From the NCBI GenBank assembly GCA_005778045.1, contig SXKQ01000051.1, positions 1 to 18,788 of the forward strand: DNA of 18,788 nucleotides, given 5' to 3'. The DNA is from Planctomycetia bacterium. Lineage in GTDB: Bacteria > Planctomycetota > UBA1135 > GCA-002686595. The position numbers and the translations under genes are program-made. Numbering within the stretch: the stretch's first letter is position 1; each line of letters starts with the position of its first letter. Positions 1 through 7,583 of the stretch are shown here, in pieces. The notes under the pieces were generated by a model. The model was not told the origin of the DNA, made no database searches, and saw only the letters and a list, made by a program, of their open reading frames with translations.

Positions 1-1924
1 CGCGGGCCGAGAGCGCGGCGGCGAGATCCTGCTCGGGCGCGTAGGCCCGATCGCGAGCCTCCTCGAAGCTTGCGGCCGCGAACGGACCGAGGCGCTTCCA
101 TCCGACACCCGACGGCCCGAGCAGCCGCCGCGCCGCCCTCTCGTCGTTCGATGCGGAGATTCTCACCCGCGCCAAGGCATGGCGCAGGAAGACCGACTCG
201 AATGCGAGGTGCACGCGCACCACCTGCGTCTTCGCGACCCGAACAGGCCGCTCGAGAGCGAAGACCGCCGTGCGCGGACTTCCGACTCCGCCGCCGATGG
301 CCCAGCCCGTCTCGGAGCGGCCGTCGATCGAGTTCGCCGCCCGGAAGGGGCCGTCGGACTGTTCGACCTCGCCGATGGCGGCCGTCAGGGCAACGTTCTC
401 GCCCTGCCGTGGATCGCTCGCATCCTCGATGCGCGCCGAGATTTCGCTGAGCACGAAGTTGCCGTGGGATGTACGCCCCGGCCCTGCCAGCGGCTCACCA
501 TCGAGCAGCGCCTCGAGCTTCAGGAGGCGCAGCTCCCCGACCGGCGCGTCGAGCCGCAGCTCGTACACGCAGCGGTCCGGAACGGGGCCTCGAAAGGCCA
601 CCGAGCCGTCCTCCAGCAACGTCCCGTCGACGCGCGCCGCGCTCGCCTCGACGGCCGTGAGCGGGCGCAGCACGCTCCAGCTCCCCTCTCGCTCGAGCTC
701 GATTGCAGCGCGCTCCTCCCAGACTCTCTGCTCCGCATCGAGCTTTGGATCTTCCGCCGAGAGTGCGCCTTCGAGTTCCGCGATGCGCGCGCGGAGCGAC
801 GCGAGCTCGCGCTCCTGCTCCGCCGTCGGCGCGCGCAGCACTGGCTCCGGCGTCTTTCCACCGTCAGCGGTCTGGTTGAGCGCCGCAAAGACCCGGTAGT
901 AGTCGGCTTGGGAGAACGGGTCGTACTTGTGGTCGTGGCACTGGGCGCAGGCGAGCGTCGAGCCCATCCAGATCGTCGCCGTCGTGTTGACACGATCGAT
1001 CACGGCGGCGCTGCGGAACTCCTCCGCGTCGGTGCCGCCCTCCTCGTTGAGCATCGTGTTGCGATGGAACGCGGTGGCGATGCGCTGCGAGCGCGTGGCG
1101 TTGGGCAGCAGGTCGCCCGCGAGCTGCTCGATCGAGAACTGGTCGTAGGGCAGGTTGCCGTTCAGAGCCGCGATCACCCAGTCGCGGTAGGGCGCCATCG
1201 AGCGCCGCGCGTCCTTCTCGTAGCCCTGCGTGTCGGCATACCGCGCGAGATCGAGCCACGGTCGCGCCATGCGCTCGCCGTAGCGCGGCGACGCGAGCAG
1301 CTTGCGCACGAAACGCTCGTAAGCATCGGTGCGCTGGTCGTTCTCGAACGCCCCGACTTCCTCGAGGGTCGGCGGAATCCCCGTCAGATCGAGATGCAGC
1401 CTTCGCGCGAGCGTCGCTCGACTCGCTTCCAGAGCCGGCGTCTTTCCTTCGCGCTCGAAGCGTGCCTCGAGGAAGGCGTCGATTGGATTGCGTACGCGTT
1501 CCTTGTGCGCGACCTCCGGCACCGCCGACCTCAACGGCCGCTGGTAAGCCCAGTGAGCCGCACGCCCGTCGACGCCCGCGACCTCGTCCGGCCACGCGGC
1601 TCCGCCATCGATCCAGAGCCGGATTGTCGCGACCTCGTCCGCCGAGAGCGGCGCAGCTTTGTGAGGCATGCGCTCATCCGCATCCTCCGCCAGAAGCCGC
1701 GTGTACAGCGAGCTCGCCGCCGCGTTTCCCGGCACGATCACCTTCTCCGTGCCGCCGTAGGAGCCCGCGAACGCTCGCTCGCGCAGGTCGAGTCGCAGGT
1801 CCGCCTTGCTCTTCCCCTCGCCATGACAGTCCACGCAGTGGCGTTCGAGCAGCGGCTTCACATCGCGCGCGAACTCGACCTCCTGCGTCGCGCCCAGCAC
1901 GACGAGTACCGCCATGAACCACAT
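1..1924 (-). CDS. PSCyt1/DUF1549 planctomycete cytochrome-c-like protein (3' end outside window)
   Basis: The reading frame is open from 1924 to the left edge (641 residues visible, no stop), so the C-terminus is missing. A short hydrophobic N-terminus (MWFMAVLVVLGA) suggests export. A PSCyt1 haem domain follows, with CVDCH at residues 30-34 and a possible axial Met in RMPHK at 85-89. DUF1549 spans about 147-345 and ends in the family signature CAQCHDHKYDPF at 326-337, a second CxxCH. Next come a charged, probably coiled-coil stretch (about 367-412) and a discoidin-like region (about 470-610, with SIDGRSETGWAIGG). DUF1553 normally follows and would lie off the window. Full-length relatives are about 900-1100 residues. 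They are exported proteins typical of Planctomycetota, often suggested to act in polysaccharide or sulfatase-linked metabolism, but the reaction is not established. An in-frame ATG at 1915 is an alternative start. Neither start has a Shine-Dalgarno sequence. Confidence 0.9.
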   Translation of the reverse strand, partial: MWFMAVLVVLGATQEVEFARDVKPLLERHCVDCHGEGKSKADLRLDLRERAFAGSYGGTEKVIVPGNAAASSLYTRLLAEDADERMPHKAAPLSADEVATIRLWIDGGAAWPDEVAGVDGRAAHWAYQRPLRSAVPEVAHKERVRNPIDAFLEARFEREGKTPALEASRATLARRLHLDLTGIPPTLEEVGAFENDQRTDAYERFVRKLLASPRYGERMARPWLDLARYADTQGYEKDARRSMAPYRDWVIAALNGNLPYDQFSIEQLAGDLLPNATRSQRIATAFHRNTMLNEEGGTDAEEFRSAAVIDRVNTTATIWMGSTLACAQCHDHKYDPFSQADYYRVFAALNQTADGGKTPEPVLRAPTAEQERELASLRARIAELEGALSAEDPKLDAEQRVWEERAAIELEREGSWSVLRPLTAVEASAARVDGTLLEDGSVAFRGPVPDRCVYELRLDAPVGELRLLKLEALLDGEPLAGPGRTSHGNFVLSEISARIEDASDPRQGENVALTAAIGEVEQSDGPFRAANSIDGRSETGWAIGGGVGSPRTAVFALERPVRVAKTQVVRVHLAFESVFLRHALARVRISASNDERAARRLLGPSGVGWKRLGPFAAASFEEARDRAYAPEQDLAAALSAR

Positions 1925-1976
1925 GACATGAGTCTATCCAACCGCCCGGGCGCTCCCCGACTCGCACGCCAAGCAG

Positions 1977-2004
1977 TGCGGGGCGCCCCAAGGGACGCCC
2001 CGCA
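1977..2004 (-). terminator. Strong hairpin downstream of the metalloprotease gene
   Basis: A perfect 9-bp inverted repeat, TGCGGGGCG (1977-1985) and CGCCCCGCA (1996-2004), surrounds a 10-nt loop that can itself pair CCC with GGG. It lies about 41 nt past the protease stop and before the PSCyt1 gene on the same strand. No T-run follows on the minus strand, so the terminator role is inferred from stem strength and position only. Confidence 0.5.
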
Positions 2005-2045
2005 TCGCAGGCACAGTCTCGTCGGCCCGGTTCAGGGCACCTGCC

Positions 2046-4241
2046 CTACGGACAGGTGGTGAACTGCAGGCCGTTCGAGAGGTTCGTGGTACCCGGAGCC
2101 GACGGATCGCGGAACCACGCCTGCGCATTCACCACCACCCCCGCCTGGAAGGGTTGGCCGAGCGCGCTGGGGCGTGTGGAGAGGTAGGCCGGGAAGTCGA
2201 GCGAGATCGAGCCGTTGCAGGCTCCCGCCGCACCGCCGGTGCCCGCGCCCGGACCGCGCTGGACGGGCGACTTCACGCACAGGTAGCTCGAGCTGCCGGG
2301 GAACCAGATCGAGGCCTTGGGACCGGTGACGCCGTAAAAGAGCAGGCCGGTCTTCTGGCCCTCGACGTTGCTGGCGGTGAGCACGAAGCCCGAAGCGACC
2401 GAGACGCTCGGATTGCCCGCGGCGGACATGGTCGCGTTGCAACCGCTCGAGGTCGTGCCGCTCGTGCAGTAGCTCACCACCGCCCCGCACGGCTCGCACT
2501 GGTCGGGCGTGCCGTTGTTGTTGCTGTCCCACTGCGTGCCCGCCGCGAGCTCGCAGTCGTTGCCGACGCCGTCCGAGTCACAGTCCTGCTGGCCCGGGTT
2601 GGCGATCGCGAGGCAGTTGTCGCACTCGTCGCCGATGCCGTCCGAGTCGACATCAGGCTGCTGCGAGTTGAAGATCAGCGGGCAATTGTCGCAAACGTTG
2701 CCGAGCGCGTCGCCGTCGGTGTCCGTCTGGCTCGAGTTCGCGGACTGCGGGCAGTTGTCGCACACGTTGCCGACCCCGTCGCCGTCGGCATCCGCCTGCG
2801 CCGGGTTGTAGCTGCTGGGGCAGTTGTCGATGCAGTCGAGGTCGCCGTCGCCGTCCGTGTCGATCTCCGCGACTCCGCAGCCGCACACGCCGGGTGCGGT
2901 CTTGAGCGGGTCCTGAGCGCAGCCATCGTTGCAGTCATCCACGCCATCGCCGTCGGAATCCGGGCAGACGTTGGCGGGATCGATGCGCAAGGTCAGCTTG
3001 TACAACTGAGTCTCGCTCGGCACGTCGGTCTCGTAGACCCGCACGTAGAAGGTGCCCGAGCCGTTGAGGATCACGTCGACGAGCGTCTCGGCCACGCCAG
3101 CGGCCGCCCCCGAGGCCGTCGCGAGCACCGTCGTGCCGTTCGTGCCGATCACTTGCACCGCGAGGTTCACCTGTGCGAGCGCGTTCGTGGTGGTACCCGA
3201 GGTGCAGGAGCCGTTGGAGCTCTGGACGCTGTCGTCGTAGCTCGTGCCGATCGGCGTGAGCGTCACGTCGAGCTTCGAGCCAGCGTTCGCCGTCGCGAAC
3301 TTGAAGAAGTCCGCCTCGCCATTCGCGTCGATCGAGAGCGTGCTGGAGATCGCGTCGTTCGTGCCGCTGGGCGGATTCGGAGGCGTGCCGAGGGTGGAGC
3401 TCACGCCGTTCGTGAGCGTGACCGAGACGGCCGTCGCAACCGTGTTGTCGTTTTCATTGTTGTCGCCGTAGCAGCGCTGCACGGCGCGGATGTCGTCTTG
3501 GCGCGGGCCGTCGAAGGTACCCGAGTAAAACGGCTCCATCAGCTGGCTCGTGTTGTTGCTGCAGACGTGGTCGAAGCCGATCCCGTGGCCCATCTCGTGC
3601 ATCACCACGTTCCGTAGGAAGATGTGCGAGTTGGTGCTGGCGCCCCACGCCTCCGAGCGGTCGATCACCATGTCACCCATCGGCGGGAAGAAGCAGTAGG
3701 CGAGGGTGCCGCTCGAGCCGTCGATGTTGCGCATCGAGATGCGGATGTCGCCGCGGGTGGTGTCGTTGCCCGAGGTGCCCCACGAGGCGCCGTCATCCCA
3801 GTCCACACCGGCCGCGGTCACGCGCGTGAAGTCGAGGCCCGAGAGCGCCTCCCAGCGGTCGAAGCAGGACTGCAGGCGCGCGATCCACGTGGCGCGGCCG
3901 CCTTGTCCCGAGAACTGGGAGTCGAGGCGCGAAAAGATCTCGCTGTTGGCCGTGGGATCGCCGCCGAACGCCGACGGGATGCTCAATCCATCCGGAACCA
4001 TGCTCCAGCTGACCGCTGCGGGGGCGCCCACGGCACCACTCCAAGTGGTGCCCGTGTAGTACTCGGGCGTCGGCGGCTGGACCTCGAGCAGGCCGGACAT
4101 GTAGAGCGGATCTGTGCCCTCGGCGAAGCAAATCACGCGCGGGGCCGTGGCGGGGTCGATCCACGTGTCCGTGGACTGGGCCAAGGCGGCCGGAACGAAG
4201 GTGGCGGAGAGCGCCAGGAGGAGCACGGGTCGCTGGGTCAT
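2046..4241 (-). CDS. Secreted matrixin-type zinc metalloprotease with calcium-binding TSP3 repeats
   Basis: The predicted product is 731 residues. A signal peptide (MTQRPVLLLALSATFVPAALAQ, cleaved after about residue 22) fixes the start at 4241; the frame continues upstream to 4625, but that extension looks non-coding. The metzincin zinc site HEMGHGIGFDH is at residues 215-225, with a probable Met-turn (SQLM, Met235), matching family M10A. A beta-rich region at about 262-421 resembles pre-peptidase C-terminal domains (DANGEADFFKF, GTFYVRVYE). Asp-rich thrombospondin-type-3 repeats occupy about 426-585, including four tandem 23-residue CDNCP units. A Cys-containing C-terminal module (about 587-731) begins at SYCTSGTTSSGC and ends FTTCP. 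It is probably an extracellular calcium-stabilised endopeptidase; the substrate is unknown. No propeptide cysteine switch was recognised. The upstream neighbour is divergent. Confidence 0.88.
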   Translation of the reverse strand: MTQRPVLLLALSATFVPAALAQSTDTWIDPATAPRVICFAEGTDPLYMSGLLEVQPPTPEYYTGTTWSGAVGAPAAVSWSMVPDGLSIPSAFGGDPTANSEIFSRLDSQFSGQGGRATWIARLQSCFDRWEALSGLDFTRVTAAGVDWDDGASWGTSGNDTTRGDIRISMRNIDGSSGTLAYCFFPPMGDMVIDRSEAWGASTNSHIFLRNVVMHEMGHGIGFDHVCSNNTSQLMEPFYSGTFDGPRQDDIRAVQRCYGDNNENDNTVATAVSVTLTNGVSSTLGTPPNPPSGTNDAISSTLSIDANGEADFFKFATANAGSKLDVTLTPIGTSYDDSVQSSNGSCTSGTTTNALAQVNLAVQVIGTNGTTVLATASGAAAGVAETLVDVILNGSGTFYVRVYETDVPSETQLYKLTLRIDPANVCPDSDGDGVDDCNDGCAQDPLKTAPGVCGCGVAEIDTDGDGDLDCIDNCPSSYNPAQADADGDGVGNVCDNCPQSANSSQTDTDGDALGNVCDNCPLIFNSQQPDVDSDGIGDECDNCLAIANPGQQDCDSDGVGNDCELAAGTQWDSNNNGTPDQCEPCGAVVSYCTSGTTSSGCNATMSAAGNPSVSVASGFVLTASNVEGQKTGLLFYGVTGPKASIWFPGSSSYLCVKSPVQRGPGAGTGGAAGACNGSISLDFPAYLSTRPSALGQPFQAGVVVNAQAWFRDPSAPGTTNLSNGLQFTTCP
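2556..2831 (-). repeat. Four tandem 69-nt repeats encoding TSP3 units
   Basis: Residues 471-562 of the protease form four consecutive 23-residue units on a strict 69-nt period. The consensus is CDNCP, a variable linker of about seven residues, QxDxDxDGxGN and a final V, E or D. The Asp ladder is the usual calcium-binding signature of thrombospondin type 3 repeats. The fourth unit departs most, with CDNCL and an extra Cys. DNA similarity between units could allow copy number to change. Confidence 0.85.
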
Positions 4242-4486
4242 GTCGAGAGCTAGCGTCGGGAGAGACAAGTATCGATTGGAGCCGGAGGACCGCAGGGGAC
4301 AGTCATGAGGGTACACGGGTCCCCTCGGACCGGGCAGGGGAGCCGGGCTCTTTGTCGGTAACGAATGATCTTGCTGACCACCCCCGGTGGGACGGCGCGC
4401 CCGAGGGGCCTGTTCCGCCGGAAATAACGTCCCGGATCGCTCCCGCGGTCCCCGAGCCGCTCGCGGCGGCCTATGCTCCGAGCGCG
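4242..4486. promoter_or_regulatory. Divergent intergenic region between protease and TPR-like gene
   Basis: These 245 bp separate two outward-facing secreted-protein genes and must hold both promoters. I found no convincing -35/-10 pair or sigma-54 element. A short inverted repeat (CCACC, CCC, GGTGG) near 4378-4390 is the only structure noticed. Open frames reach into this stretch from both sides but lack recognisable protein features. Confidence 0.4.
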
Positions 4487-5530
4487 ATGTTCCTCGGCGT
4501 CTTGACCGCCTGCATCCTCCAGAGCCCGAAGCTGGCTCTTTCAGCACCGGCTGCCGTCGAAGTCCAGATCCCGGAAAGCACTCTGTGGGTGTCCTTCGAT
4601 GTGGCGGAGTGGAAGCCCGATGCACAGCTCGAGACCCGGCTCTCCGAGCAATATGGCCGAGGGGCCCTTACGGCGGGTCGCTTCGGTCGCGCGGCCCTGA
4701 CGCTGCGCCAAGTGGCCGCCACGGACGGGCGCGGAAGCAGCGCATGGCGCGACGAGCTCGGCGCCGGCGAGCGCTTCGAGGTGGGCCCCGTCGCATGCCT
4801 GCGGAGCGAGCAGCGCCTGCCCGGGGAGGGGCGAACCATGGTGCGCTTCACGGCACTCCCCGTCGCGGGAGGCCATGTGTTCCATCTGCACGTCAACGCG
4901 CTGCGCGTCGACGAGGTGGACTCGTGCCCGCAGCCGCAGTTCGAGGCCCTCGTGCAGAGCTGGAAGCTGCAGAGCGTGCGGCGCGGGCGCCCGGCGGACC
5001 TGCCGCTCGCCGCGCGCGACGAGCTGTTCCTCGGCCTGCAGGCCTGGCCGGGCTGGGCGGACTCGCTGCCCGAGGGCGATGAGCCCTCGCCCGTGCGGCT
5101 GTTCGCTCGCGCGGAGCTCGAGCGCCTCGCACCGGGAGCCGCTCTGGAGGCCGGGGCCGGATACGAGCGGGGTCGCCGCGCGCTGGCGGAGATCGCGAGT
5201 CCATCGCGCGACGAGCGTGCGCTACTGCTCGCCTGCGAGGATGCGCTGGGCAGCGCGGCGCTCGCGGGCGGCGACCCGCAGCGCGCCCTGGCTCACTTCG
5301 AGCGCGCTTGCGTGCTCGCCAGCACGCTAGCCCACTCGGGCCGCGGCTCGATCGAGCTCGACTGCGCGCGCACGCTCGCGCGACTCGGTCGCGACGATGC
5401 GGCTCTCGACGCTCTCGCCCGCGCTCTGGCCGCGGAAACCCGCCTGCTCCTGCGCGCGCGCGACGAGCCCGACTTCGCCCGGCTGCGCACGAATCCGCGC
5501 TTCCGCGAGCTCGTGCAACTCGCCGACTAG
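4487..5530 (+). CDS. Exported TPR-like protein of unknown function
   Basis: The predicted product is 347 residues. The start at 4487 was chosen because MFLGVLTACILQSPKLALSA is a plausible signal peptide; the frame continues upstream to 4352 without recognisable sequence. The N-terminal half (about 25-190) is a beta-rich domain I do not recognise. The C-terminal third (about 255-347) is Ala/Leu/Arg-rich and helical, with TPR-like features (AGGDPQRALAHFERA, LARLGRDDAALDALARAL). It ends DEPDFARLRTNPRFRELVQ, the closing motif commonly seen at the end of TPR arrays. It is probably a periplasmic protein-interaction scaffold, with no enzymatic residues evident. The stop codon is shared, through a CTAG palindrome, with the convergent gene on the other strand. 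Confidence 0.7.
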   Translation: MFLGVLTACILQSPKLALSAPAAVEVQIPESTLWVSFDVAEWKPDAQLETRLSEQYGRGALTAGRFGRAALTLRQVAATDGRGSSAWRDELGAGERFEVGPVACLRSEQRLPGEGRTMVRFTALPVAGGHVFHLHVNALRVDEVDSCPQPQFEALVQSWKLQSVRRGRPADLPLAARDELFLGLQAWPGWADSLPEGDEPSPVRLFARAELERLAPGAALEAGAGYERGRRALAEIASPSRDERALLLACEDALGSAALAGGDPQRALAHFERACVLASTLAHSGRGSIELDCARTLARLGRDDAALDALARALAAETRLLLRARDEPDFARLRTNPRFRELVQLAD

Positions 5531-6021
5531 AGCCCCCAGCGACGGCGCGAGTGGTTCACGGTGCGCGTACTCGCCCACTGCCAGCCGTCGAGTTCGCGCA
5601 TCTCCCCTTCGATGAGCGCGTCCCACGTGACCAGCAGCGCCCCGCGGTCGCGACGGTGGAAGAGCACGTGCAGGCGCACCCGCGCAGACTCGCCATCCTC
5701 TGCCACCTCGATCTGGAGCCCGTCCTCGGCGTCGAGAATGCCGAAGTGCTGGAACTCGCCGGTCTGCGGGTCGCAGTCGCTCTCGAACAGGAGAAACAAC
5801 GCTCGGCGCACGTCGTCGCGCGTGGCGCCGCTCGTGCGATCGACGAAACCGTCCCCAAGTCCATCGAGTATGGGCCGCGCCTGGCCGCGGTGCAGGCCGT
5901 CGAGCTGCTCCTCGATCACGGCGCGGATGCGCTCTTCCGGCGTCTCGCGCGAGCCGATCCAGCGCCACATCCCCGCGACAACCGCCACGGCGAGCAGCGC
6001 GGCGGCCCACCTACGTCCCAT
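5527..6021 (-). CDS. Small membrane-anchored protein, possibly NTF2-like
   Basis: The predicted product is 164 residues. An N-terminal segment (MGRRWAAALLAVAVVAGMWRW) acts as a signal anchor. A soluble domain follows with a helix-rich start (TPEERIRAVIEEQLDGLHRGQ), a possible DGLGDGF turn and later beta strands (LQIEVAEDG, VRLHVLFHR, REMRELDGWQWAS). This order, and the closing pattern of a strand carrying W-x-W, suggests a SnoaL/NTF2-like fold, but that is a weak inference. A GTG two codons upstream (6027) is an alternative start. The stop overlaps the convergent TPR-like gene by 4 nt. The start lies 53 nt from the divergent DUF493 gene. Confidence 0.65.
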   Translation of the reverse strand: MGRRWAAALLAVAVVAGMWRWIGSRETPEERIRAVIEEQLDGLHRGQARPILDGLGDGFVDRTSGATRDDVRRALFLLFESDCDPQTGEFQHFGILDAEDGLQIEVAEDGESARVRLHVLFHRRDRGALLVTWDALIEGEMRELDGWQWASTRTVNHSRRRWGL

Positions 6022-6074
6022 GCCCACAGGTTACGCGCGGCATCCTTCGAGTACGATGCTCGGTTCTAGCCGCC

Positions 6075-6341
6075 ATGGACAACTTCCTCGACGGGCGCAA
6101 GCCTCAGATCAGCTACCCCTGCGTCTGGACCTACCGCATCATCGGCTGGGACGAGCCGCGCCTGCGCGCGGTCGTGGCCGAGGTGATCGGTCGCCATGAG
6201 CACCGCCTGCAACTCGCGCGCGAGAGCTCGGGCGGCAAGTACCGCACCCTGCAGCTCGAGCTCGAGGTGCGCGACGACGCGCATCGCAGCGAGATCTTCG
6301 CCCGCATCTCGCAGCACCCCGACGTGCGCTTCGTGATCTGA
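6075..6341 (+). CDS. DUF493 (YbeD-like) family protein
   Basis: The predicted product is 88 residues, the usual size for DUF493. It matches the family pattern: an N-terminal segment entering YPCVWTYRIIG, a helix (LRAVVAEVIGRH), a Ser/Gly-Lys-Tyr turn (SSGGKYRTLQLEL) and a closing helix plus strand (IFARISQHPDVRFVI). The fold is a small alpha/beta sandwich resembling ACT or regulatory domains. E. coli YbeD is the reference member and its role remains unclear. No Shine-Dalgarno precedes the ATG. The TGA stop abuts the convergent MFS stop in a TGATCA palindrome. Confidence 0.88.
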   Translation: MDNFLDGRKPQISYPCVWTYRIIGWDEPRLRAVVAEVIGRHEHRLQLARESSGGKYRTLQLELEVRDDAHRSEIFARISQHPDVRFVI

Positions 6342-7568
6342 TCAGCGCGCGCGCGCGGCGTACGCCATGTGGGCGGCACCCCACACGTAGGTCAGCGAGA
6401 CGATCGCGAGCGACGTGCGCACCGCGAGCGCTCCCTGCGAGCCGGACAGGAGCTCGTTGAGCACGCCGACGATCCACGGCCCCAAGCCGAGACCTATCAA
6501 GTTGATCGCGAACAGCAGCACAGCCGAGGCGAGCGCTCGCTGCTCTGGACGGGCGCAGTCCTGCGCGTACGTGAAGACCGGTCCGAGGTACATCGCTCCG
6601 AGAATCGCCGCGGGCGCATAGCACACGAGCGCGACGTGCGGATCCGGCAGGTAGAGGAACAGGTACAGGAATGGCGTGGCGGCCAGCGTGGCCCACGAGG
6701 CCGTGACCACGCGACGGCGCGCGTCTCCCCCGCCGAGCCGGTCGGCGAGCCAGCCACCGCCGAACGTCCCGAGCGCGCCGCCGAGGCCGACCACGGGACC
6801 GAGCCAGCTTCCGCTCTCCGCGGAGTCCATGCCGTGCACGCGCGAGAGGAAGGTCGGGATCCACGTGAGCAGCGCGTAGCCCGCGATCGACTTGATGCCC
6901 GCACCGAACGCGAGGTGCCGGAACGAGGACGATGCCAGCAAGCCGGCAAGTCCAGGGGAATGGGCCCCGAGCTGCGGAGCGGAGCGCTCGCGCGCGGGCT
7001 CGCGCATCGCGAGCAGTCCGAGCAGGGCGAGCACCGCTCCCGCCGCGCCAAACAGCACGAACGTGGTCTTCCAGCCATGCAGCTTGCACATGCGGCCGCC
7101 GACCTCGTAGGCGAGGTAGGTTCCGAAGTAGATTCCGGTCGAGTAGACCGCGATGGCCGTGGCACGGCGCGCTGGCGGATAGAGATCCGAGAGCAGCGAG
7201 TGCGCGCACGGAGAACACGCGGCCTCGCCGGCTCCGACGCCGATGCGCGCGAGCGCGAGGTGCACGAACGAGCGCGCGAGAGCCGACAGCGACGTGAAGG
7301 CACTCCAGACGACAAGCGAGAGCGATAGCAGTCGCCAGCGATGGCCGCGGTCCGCGAGGCGTGCGAGCGGAATGCCGGCGAAGGTGTAGAAGAGCGCGAA
7401 GGCGGTGCCCGTCAGCAGGCCCATCTCCGCGTCCGTCGCTCCGATATCGCGCTTGACGTCGTCGAGCGCGATCGAAAGCAGCTGCCGATCCGCGAAGTTG
7501 AATGCGTAGATCGCCGTGAGCAGGGCCAGCGCCCACGGCGCTCCCTTGCGTGTCTCTCCCGTCCCCAT
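6342..7568 (-). CDS. Major facilitator superfamily transporter (Spinster-like)
   Basis: The predicted product is 408 residues with about 12 hydrophobic helices. Helix 1 carries the FNFADRQLLS pattern seen in Spinster-like and sugar-acid MFS carriers (D27-R28). The loop between helices 2 and 3 is motif A (GIPLARLADRGHRWR, residues 65-79). Helix 4 holds RIGVGAGEA (108-116), typical of the family and thought to take part in substrate or proton coupling. The C-terminal half keeps LADRLGG as the second, degenerate motif A. The substrate cannot be read from sequence; carboxylates or lipids are plausible. The gene starts 15 nt after the stop of the crotonase gene, so the two are probably co-transcribed and the cargo may be a precursor of that enzyme's acyl-CoA substrate. 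Confidence 0.88.
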   Translation of the reverse strand: MGTGETRKGAPWALALLTAIYAFNFADRQLLSIALDDVKRDIGATDAEMGLLTGTAFALFYTFAGIPLARLADRGHRWRLLSLSLVVWSAFTSLSALARSFVHLALARIGVGAGEAACSPCAHSLLSDLYPPARRATAIAVYSTGIYFGTYLAYEVGGRMCKLHGWKTTFVLFGAAGAVLALLGLLAMREPARERSAPQLGAHSPGLAGLLASSSFRHLAFGAGIKSIAGYALLTWIPTFLSRVHGMDSAESGSWLGPVVGLGGALGTFGGGWLADRLGGGDARRRVVTASWATLAATPFLYLFLYLPDPHVALVCYAPAAILGAMYLGPVFTYAQDCARPEQRALASAVLLFAINLIGLGLGPWIVGVLNELLSGSQGALAVRTSLAIVSLTYVWGAAHMAYAARAR

Positions 7569-7583
7569 CGTGTCGATGGGGCG

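Noticed and set aside
179..2062. 627-codon open frame on the plus strand
   Set aside because: Arg-rich, no domain, and antisense to the PSCyt1/DUF1549 frame, which carries clear motifs. A high-GC shadow.
4242..4625. N-terminal extension of the protease frame
   Set aside because: The signal peptide beginning at 4241 fits the true start; the extension is Arg/Pro-rich and covers the divergent gene's leader and 5' end.
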